From Bog-756 sp038210245 (GTDB taxonomy: Bacteria > Actinomycetota > Acidimicrobiia > Acidimicrobiales > RAAP-2): a DNA stretch of 19,313 nucleotides. The translations under genes and the position numbers were made by a program. The notes under the pieces were generated by a model, which was not told where the DNA came from, ran no database searches, and worked only from the letters and a program-made list of their open reading frames with translations. Every line of letters begins with the position of its first letter. Within the stretch, counting starts at the first letter, position 1. Location: the NCBI GenBank assembly GCA_038210245.1, contig JBBQWW010000065.1, forward strand, positions 1-19,313, written 5' to 3'. This document shows, one piece after another, positions 14,130 through 19,313 of this stretch.

Positions 14130-15653
14130 ATGAAGAACAAACGCTCCCTGTGGGTCAGTCTGATCTCGGTGATCGCCATCGTGGTGATCGCTTTCAGTGC
14201 CACCCTGGCCGCCGGCTGGTCCCCCAAGCTCGGGCTCGACCTCGACGGCGGTCTGGCCGTGGTGTATAAGACCGCCCACCCGGTGACCAAGGCCGAGCTC
14301 GACACCATCGTCACCATCCTCGGCGAGCGGGTAAACGCCGGCACCAGCGGAGCCTCGGTGGAGAGCCAGGGGAGTGACCAGGTCTCGGTGTCCATTCCCG
14401 GCGAGAAGGACGCCCAGAAGACCTTGGCCACCCTGGGCAAGACGGCCCAGCTCTTCTTTCGACCCGCCCTCTGCTACGCGCCGGCCAAGACCATCCCCAA
14501 GGGCCAGAAGGAATCGACCGGGCCCCTGCCCGCCTGTTCAGGGGCCACCCAGTTGACGGCGGCGAACCTGCAGGTCACGCCCGATTCGAGCAACGTCAAC
14601 GGGTATACCAGCAACTCCAATATCCAGGCTGATCCCCAGTTCGCCACCTATCCGGCCACCGCTCCCGCCCAGGACGACAAGAGCGCCACCGTCCTCCTGC
14701 CCGGCACCGTGGCCAGCAGTGGGGCCGGTCGTTACGTGCTCGGCCCGGCCGGCATGACCGGTCAGGCCGTCAAGTCGGCCAACGCCCAGCTCAACGGGGG
14801 CCAGTGGGCCGTCAATCTCAACCTGACCAGTGCCGGGGCCAAGCAGTGGGACACGCTGGCCAGCCAGCAGTTCCACGCCATCATCGGCATCGACCTCGAC
14901 GGCGCCGTCATTTCGGCGCCCATCACCCAGCCCACCCAGCAGGCGTTCACGTCCTTCGCCGGTCAGGTTCAGATCTCCGGGAGCTTCACCGAGGACCAGG
15001 CCAAGCTGCTGGCCACCCAGCTGAACTACGGGGCACTGCCGGTCTCCCTCATCCAGCAGAACGTCCAGAGTGTCTCGCCCACGCTGGGGAAGGCATCGCT
15101 CCAGGCCGGGCTCATCGCCGGGCTGGCCGGCCTGTTGGTGGTCATGCTGTACATGATCTTCTACTACCGGCTGCTGGGTGTGGTGGTGGTGGCCGGACTG
15201 GTGCTGACCGGGGCGGCCCTGTGGGCCATCATCGCCATCATGGGGCAGACCCTGGGCACCACCGTCGACCTGGCCGGGATCATCGGCATCATCGTGTCGG
15301 TGGGTATCACCGTGGACTCGTACATCGTCTACTTCGAACGGCTGAAGGACGAAGCCCGCTCGGGCCGCACCGTCCGCAGCAGCGTCGACAAGGGCTTCGC
15401 CAGCGCCTTCCGGACCGTGGTGGCGGCGGACGCCGTGTCCCTGTTGGGCGCCCTCGTCCTCTATGAGCTGGCCATCGGTCCGGTGAAGGGCTTCGCCCTC
15501 TTCCTCGGCATCTCCACCATCCTCGACCTGGTGCTGACCTACTTCTTCACCCGACCCTTCGTGATCCTCATCGGACAGAGCCGCGGGGGCAATGAGGCCA
15601 GCAGTATGAGTATGGCCAGTGGTCTGGGCGTCGGCGCCGGAGCCACGCCATGA
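14130..15653 (+). CDS. secD: Protein translocase subunit SecD
   Basis: The 507-residue membrane protein has an N-terminal helix (about 8-28) followed by GLDLDGGLAVVY, the conserved D1-type motif. A large extracytoplasmic P1 region runs to about residue 325 and contains an unconserved Gln/Ser/Thr-rich stretch at about 130-200. The C-terminal helices carry GIIVSVGITVDSYIVYFERLKDE, where Asp396 corresponds to the proton-relay Asp of E. coli SecD. SecDF uses the proton-motive force to pull exported proteins through SecYEG. The start is 6 bases after the yajC stop without a visible Shine-Dalgarno sequence, so coupling is likely. The stop overlaps secF (ATGA). Confidence 0.96.
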   Translation: MKNKRSLWVSLISVIAIVVIAFSATLAAGWSPKLGLDLDGGLAVVYKTAHPVTKAELDTIVTILGERVNAGTSGASVESQGSDQVSVSIPGEKDAQKTLATLGKTAQLFFRPALCYAPAKTIPKGQKESTGPLPACSGATQLTAANLQVTPDSSNVNGYTSNSNIQADPQFATYPATAPAQDDKSATVLLPGTVASSGAGRYVLGPAGMTGQAVKSANAQLNGGQWAVNLNLTSAGAKQWDTLASQQFHAIIGIDLDGAVISAPITQPTQQAFTSFAGQVQISGSFTEDQAKLLATQLNYGALPVSLIQQNVQSVSPTLGKASLQAGLIAGLAGLLVVMLYMIFYYRLLGVVVVAGLVLTGAALWAIIAIMGQTLGTTVDLAGIIGIIVSVGITVDSYIVYFERLKDEARSGRTVRSSVDKGFASAFRTVVAADAVSLLGALVLYELAIGPVKGFALFLGISTILDLVLTYFFTRPFVILIGQSRGGNEASSMSMASGLGVGAGATP

Positions 15654-17092
15654 GTCCGGGCGACGAGGACGGCGGGGTGGACGGGGTCGAGGACGACGGG
15701 GTGGACGTCACGCCGGACGAGCTCGAGGAGGCCTTCGACGAGGAGTTGGAGCACGCCGCCGACGAGCTGGAGGCCGAGCAGACCGGCGAGAAGCGCCACA
15801 ACCTGTTCGTGCGCCTCTACCGGGGGGAGACCTCCTTCGACTTCATCGGGAACCGCCGCTGGTGGTTCGGGGTCTCCGCCGTCATCATCCTGTTGGGCAT
15901 CATCTCCCTCTCCACGAGGGGCCTCAACGAGAGCATCGACTTCAGGGGGGGTCAGTCGTGGCTGGTCACGTCGCCCACCCTCACCGTGGCCCAGGCCACC
16001 ACCGCGGCCGAGTCCGCCGGGGTCACCCAGCCCACGGTGGTGCAGCTGACCAACGAGATCAAGCACACCAAACAGATCGAGGTCACCGCCGACCTCAATG
16101 CCAAGTCGGCGGAGCAGCAGGCCGCTATCGGGGCCAAGGTCACCGCCGCCCTGGCCAAGGCGGCCGACACCACCCCCCAGAGTGTGAGCTTCAACAGCGT
16201 CGGTGCCTCGTGGGGGTCCCAGGTCACCAAGAAGGCCCTCGAGGCCCTCATCGTCTTCTTCATCGTGGTGGCCCTCTACATCTCGTTCCGGTTCGAGTAC
16301 AAGATGGCGGTGGCGGCCATCGTGGCCGTGATACACGACATCCTGGTTACGGTAGGCATCTACTCCCTGGCCGGGTTCCAGGTGGCCCCGGACACGGTCA
16401 TCGCCGTGCTCACCGTGTTGGGCTATTCGCTGTACGACACCGTGGTGGTGTTCGACCGAATACGGGACAACGCCAAGGGCCTGGGTGCGTCCGGACGGAT
16501 CACCTACTCCGAGATGGTGAACCTCTCGATGAACCAGACCCTGGCCCGCTCCATCAACACATCGCTGGTGGCCATCATCCCGGTCCTCTCGGTACTGGTG
16601 GTGGGGGCAGGCATCCTCGGGGCCACGTCGCTGCAGGACTTCGGCCTGGCCCTGGTCATCGGGCTTACCAGCGGGGCCTACTCCTCCATCTTCATCGCCT
16701 CGCCCCTGTTGGCCTACATGAAGGAACGGGAGCCCCGCTACGTCACCATCCGCCAGCGCCTCGAGACCCGTGGCGACCGCATGGGCGTCCTGACCCCGGC
16801 CATGGCCGCGGCCATGGCCGGTAGCGGCGGAGGCGGCCGCCGCGCCGCCAGCCGCGCCGCTGACCCGGCGGGGGGCGTCATCCGGCCCGGGGCGGCGTCG
16901 GCGGCCAAACGCTCGGGCGGTTCGAACAAGGGGGCCGCGGCCACCGGAGCTGGGACCGTGGCCGGTGCCGCCCAGGGGGCCAAGGGCTCCACCGGCAGCC
17001 CGGCCTCGGGCTCGTCGCGTCCGGGTGGGAACCGTCCTCCGCCCCGTCCCCGCAAGGGGAAGGGCAAGGGCGGCAAGGGAAAACGCCGCTGA
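15650..17092 (+). CDS. secF: Protein translocase subunit SecF with acidic head and basic tail
   Basis: The 480-residue protein starts at an ATG overlapping the secD stop. The core has a first helix at about 72-88, the ESIDFRGGQSW motif and a short periplasmic domain. Helices then include GYSLYDTVVVFDRIRDN, equivalent to the GYSLNDTIVVSDRIREN motif of E. coli SecF with its conserved Asp. The core ends near residue 370. Two parts exceed the usual SecF: residues 1-45 are very acidic, and about 108 C-terminal residues are Gly/Ala/Ser-rich, finishing in a Lys/Arg/Gly cluster (KGKGKGGKGKRR). Both ends should face the cytoplasm. It completes the yajC-secD-secF unit. Confidence 0.96.
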   Translation: MSPGDEDGGVDGVEDDGVDVTPDELEEAFDEELEHAADELEAEQTGEKRHNLFVRLYRGETSFDFIGNRRWWFGVSAVIILLGIISLSTRGLNESIDFRGGQSWLVTSPTLTVAQATTAAESAGVTQPTVVQLTNEIKHTKQIEVTADLNAKSAEQQAAIGAKVTAALAKAADTTPQSVSFNSVGASWGSQVTKKALEALIVFFIVVALYISFRFEYKMAVAAIVAVIHDILVTVGIYSLAGFQVAPDTVIAVLTVLGYSLYDTVVVFDRIRDNAKGLGASGRITYSEMVNLSMNQTLARSINTSLVAIIPVLSVLVVGAGILGATSLQDFGLALVIGLTSGAYSSIFIASPLLAYMKEREPRYVTIRQRLETRGDRMGVLTPAMAAAMAGSGGGGRRAASRAADPAGGVIRPGAASAAKRSGGSNKGAAATGAGTVAGAAQGAKGSTGSPASGSSRPGGNRPPPRPRKGKGKGGKGKRR

Positions 17093-17155
17093 CCGGTCCG
17101 TGGTGACGGCGGCCCGTCCCCGCTCCCGAGGTACCGATCGAACCGCTTCGCCAGG

Positions 17156-17161
17156 TACCCT
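17156..17161 (+). promoter_or_regulatory. -10 element of probable leaderless rel promoter
   Basis: TACCCT is followed by six bases (CTAGAC) and the ATG at 17168, so transcription would start on the start codon. There is no Shine-Dalgarno sequence nearby. This would separate rel from the secDF operon. Confidence 0.5.
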
Positions 17162-17167
17162 CTAGAC

Positions 17168-19313
17168 ATGGCCCTGGCCACGCCCGTACCCGCAGAGGGG
17201 ACCGCCACCGGTGAGGAGTACCTCGCCGGATCCACCCTGCCCGCCGACGAGGCTGCCCTGCTGGTACCGGTGATCCAGGCCTTCCTCCGCCGGCATCCCG
17301 GGGACGACACCTCCCTCATCGTGCGGGCGGCCGAGACGGCCACCGTGGCCCATGCCGGGCAGCTCCGGCGCTCCGGCGAGCCCTACGTCACCCACCCCAT
17401 CGCCGTGGCCGGGATCGTGGCCGATCTCGGCCTCGACGCCATGACGGTGGCCGCCGCCCTCCTTCACGACGCCGTGGAGGACACCGGGGTGACCACCGAG
17501 ATCATCGACCGCGACTTCGGTCCCGCCGTGGCCCTCATCGTGGACGGGGTGACCAAGCTGGACCGTCTGCAGTTCGACTCCAAGGAGGCCCAGCAGGCCG
17601 CCACGGTGCGCAAGATGTTGGTGGCCATGGCCAACGACTGGCGGGTCCTGATCATCAAGCTGGCCGACCGGCTCCACAATATGCGGACGCTGGCCGTCAT
17701 GCCCGAGTGGAAGCAGCGACGCTCGGCTCAGGAGACCCTGGACATCTACGCGCCCCTGGCTCACCGCCTGGGCATCCAAGAGGTGCGGTGGCAGCTGGAG
17801 GACCTCTCCTTCGCCACGCTGCACCCCAAGCGGTACGCGGAGATCGAGCAGATGGTGGCCAGTCGGGCCCCGCTGCGCGACGAGTTCCTGGCCCGGGTGC
17901 TGGTCTCGGTGCGGGAGCGCCTGGCTGCCTCGGGGATCAACGCCGAGGTCACCGGACGCCCGAAGCACCTGTGGAGCATCTACGAGAAGATGGTGGTCCG
18001 GGGCAAGGAGTTCGACGACCTCTACGACCTGGTCGGAATCCGGGTCATCGTGGAGGCGGAGAAGGACTGCTGGGCCGCCCTGGGCTCCATCCACGCCATC
18101 TGGCCGCCGGTCCAGGGACGGTTCAAGGACTACATCAACTCGCCCAAGTTCAACCTCTATCAGTCGCTCCACACGACCGTCATCGGGCTCGACGGCAAGC
18201 CCATCGAGGTGCAGGTCCGCACCCACGAGATGCACCGCCGGGCCGAGTACGGCATTGCCGCCCACTGGGGCTACAAGGTAAACCCCGGCCGCCCGGGTGG
18301 GGCCAAGGGCGGCAAGGAGAGCGGCGCCACCGGCGCCAAGCCCCGGGCCGACAAGACCGGTACCAAGCGGGGACCGGCCAAGGGTGGCCCCGACGGAGCC
18401 AAACCCGACTCAGCCAAGAAGGAGTCAGCCAAGAAGGAGTCAGCCAGGAAGGCCTCCTCCATGACGACGGCCCAGCGGGCCGAGATGGCCGAACGGGACC
18501 GACGGGCCGAGCGGCTGGCCCTGGCCAAGGAGACCTCGTCCACCACGGCCGAGATCGAGTGGATGCAGCGGATCGTCGACTTCCAGAACGAGACCACCGA
18601 CCCCATCGAGTTCCTCGAGGCCCTGAAGCTGGACCTGGAGGAGGACGAGGTCTACGTGTTCACCCCCAAGGGCAAGGTCATCGCCCTCACGGCCAACGCC
18701 ACCCCGGTGGACTTCGCCTACTCCATCCACACCGAGGTGGGCCACCGCTGCATCGGGGCCAAGGTCAACGGGAGGCTGGTGCCGCTCGACACCCGCCTCA
18801 ACTCGGCCGACACGGTCGAGATCTTCACGTCCAAGGCCCCCACAGCCGGTCCATCCCGGGACTGGCTGGGCATGGTGGCCTCGTCACGGGCCCGCACCAA
18901 GATCCGCCAGTGGTTCTCGCGCGAACGTCGTGAGGACGCCATCGAGTTCGGTCGGGAGGAGCTCATCAAGGAGCTGCGGCGAGAGGGGCTGCCGGTCCAG
19001 AAGCTGGCCTCCGAACGCGCCCTGGCCGATGTGGCCGAGGCCATGAACTACGCCGACGTGGACGCCCTCCACGCCGCCATCGGCGACAACCGGGTCTCGG
19101 CCCGGGCCGTGGCCCAGCGCATCCTCCGGGATCTCCGGGGCGGGGCCTTCGAGGAGCAGCTCCCGGTCACCGCCCGACAGCAGCCCACCGCACCCCGCCC
19201 GGGGCGGGGTTCAGCCGTCGGCGTGTACGTGGAGGGCCTCGACGACCTCATGGTGCGCCTGTCCCGGTGCTGCACGCCGGTGCCCGGGGACGAGATCGTG
19301 GGCTTCGTGACCC
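17168..19313 (+). CDS. relA: Bifunctional (p)ppGpp synthetase/hydrolase Rel, 5' part
   Basis: The frame is open to the right edge, giving about 715 residues. The hydrolase (HD) domain has intact His100-Asp101 and Glu104-Asp105 in LLHDAVEDT. The synthetase domain has GRPKHLWSIYEKM (263-275), FDDLYDLVGIRV, and GRFKDYINSPKFNLYQSLHTT (317-337); the RFKD form is that of bifunctional enzymes, against EFDD in synthetase-only RelA. A TGS domain (about 493-555) and the CCTPVPGDE zinc-finger-type motif at the edge follow. It makes and degrades the stringent-response alarmone, sensing the ribosome through the C-terminal half. Between AAHWGYK (364-370) and EIEWMQR (462-468) lies a Lys/Ala/Gly-rich linker far longer than in mycobacterial Rel. 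The usual apt neighbour is missing upstream. Confidence 0.95.
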   Translation, partial: MALATPVPAEGTATGEEYLAGSTLPADEAALLVPVIQAFLRRHPGDDTSLIVRAAETATVAHAGQLRRSGEPYVTHPIAVAGIVADLGLDAMTVAAALLHDAVEDTGVTTEIIDRDFGPAVALIVDGVTKLDRLQFDSKEAQQAATVRKMLVAMANDWRVLIIKLADRLHNMRTLAVMPEWKQRRSAQETLDIYAPLAHRLGIQEVRWQLEDLSFATLHPKRYAEIEQMVASRAPLRDEFLARVLVSVRERLAASGINAEVTGRPKHLWSIYEKMVVRGKEFDDLYDLVGIRVIVEAEKDCWAALGSIHAIWPPVQGRFKDYINSPKFNLYQSLHTTVIGLDGKPIEVQVRTHEMHRRAEYGIAAHWGYKVNPGRPGGAKGGKESGATGAKPRADKTGTKRGPAKGGPDGAKPDSAKKESAKKESARKASSMTTAQRAEMAERDRRAERLALAKETSSTTAEIEWMQRIVDFQNETTDPIEFLEALKLDLEEDEVYVFTPKGKVIALTANATPVDFAYSIHTEVGHRCIGAKVNGRLVPLDTRLNSADTVEIFTSKAPTAGPSRDWLGMVASSRARTKIRQWFSRERREDAIEFGREELIKELRREGLPVQKLASERALADVAEAMNYADVDALHAAIGDNRVSARAVAQRILRDLRGGAFEEQLPVTARQQPTAPRPGRGSAVGVYVEGLDDLMVRLSRCCTPVPGDEIVGFVT
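18407..18451 (+). repeat. 15-base tandem repeat in the Rel linker
   Basis: Three consecutive 15-base units (18407-18421, 18422-18436, 18437-18451), of the form GAGTCAGCCAAGAAG with one or no changes, encode DSAKK-ESAKK-ESARK. The period preserves the frame, so the unusual linker appears to have expanded partly by tandem duplication. Confidence 0.8.

Noticed and set aside
17130..17159. Two GGTACC palindromes 24 bases apart just upstream of rel
   Set aside because: The hexamers are short restriction-site-like palindromes without further symmetry between them; chance is enough to explain them.
17707..18933. 408-codon + strand frame inside rel
   Set aside because: It is an out-of-frame shadow of Rel, whose catalytic and TGS motifs are continuous in the true frame.

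Overview
This GC-rich window looks like a chromosomal segment of an actinomycete. The framework patA-pimA ... pdxS-pdxT-yebC-ruvC-ruvA-ruvB ... yajC-secD-secF-rel matches the conserved mycobacterial/actinobacterial order. A queA-tgt pair sits directly before yajC, as in many non-actinobacterial genomes. That combination, plus very high GC and many apparently leaderless starts, suggests a deep-branching lineage such as Acidimicrobiia; this placement is an inference. There are no tRNA/rRNA genes, insertion sequences, CRISPR arrays or phage genes. Every gene is on the + strand except one marR-type regulator, and no gene-free stretch exceeds about 130 bases.

Region by region: (1) Bases 2-3715 hold the 3' end of a phosphatidylinositol-mannoside acyltransferase, a three-PAS diguanylate cyclase that overlaps it by 4 bases, and a PimA-type mannosyltransferase, so a c-di-GMP enzyme is embedded in a membrane-glycolipid operon. 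(2) Bases 3738-5012 hold an HtpX-like M48 membrane protease with a long Gly/Asn/Arg-rich N-terminal tail. (3) Bases 5072-6304 hold a divergent marR/yceI pair sharing an AT-rich, palindrome-rich control region, closed by a UUCG-loop hairpin. (4) Bases 6432-8778 hold pdxS-pdxT (PLP synthase) and yebC. (5) Bases 8833-11065 hold ruvC-ruvA-ruvB, the Holliday-junction machinery, with 4-base overlaps. (6) Bases 11141-13395 hold queA-tgt (queuosine tRNA modification). (7) Bases 13438-17092 hold a possible 11-residue leader ORF, then yajC-secD-secF. YajC has a long Asp/Glu/His tail; SecF has an acidic head and a strongly basic tail. (8) Base 17168 to the end holds a bifunctional Rel (p)ppGpp enzyme with an unusual linker of about 90 residues, cut by the window end; the apt gene usually found between secF and rel is absent.

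A recurring regulatory pattern is a TANNNT hexamer 6-9 bases before the start codon of the first gene of a transcription unit (M48 gene, marR, pdxS, ruvC, the yajC leader ORF, rel). This points to leaderless transcripts, whereas some other genes (yceI, pdxT, yebC) carry clear Shine-Dalgarno sequences. The segment is mostly conserved housekeeping DNA. Its unusual elements are the embedded diguanylate cyclase, the lineage-specific low-complexity extensions on the protease, Sec accessory proteins and Rel, and the small leader ORF before yajC.
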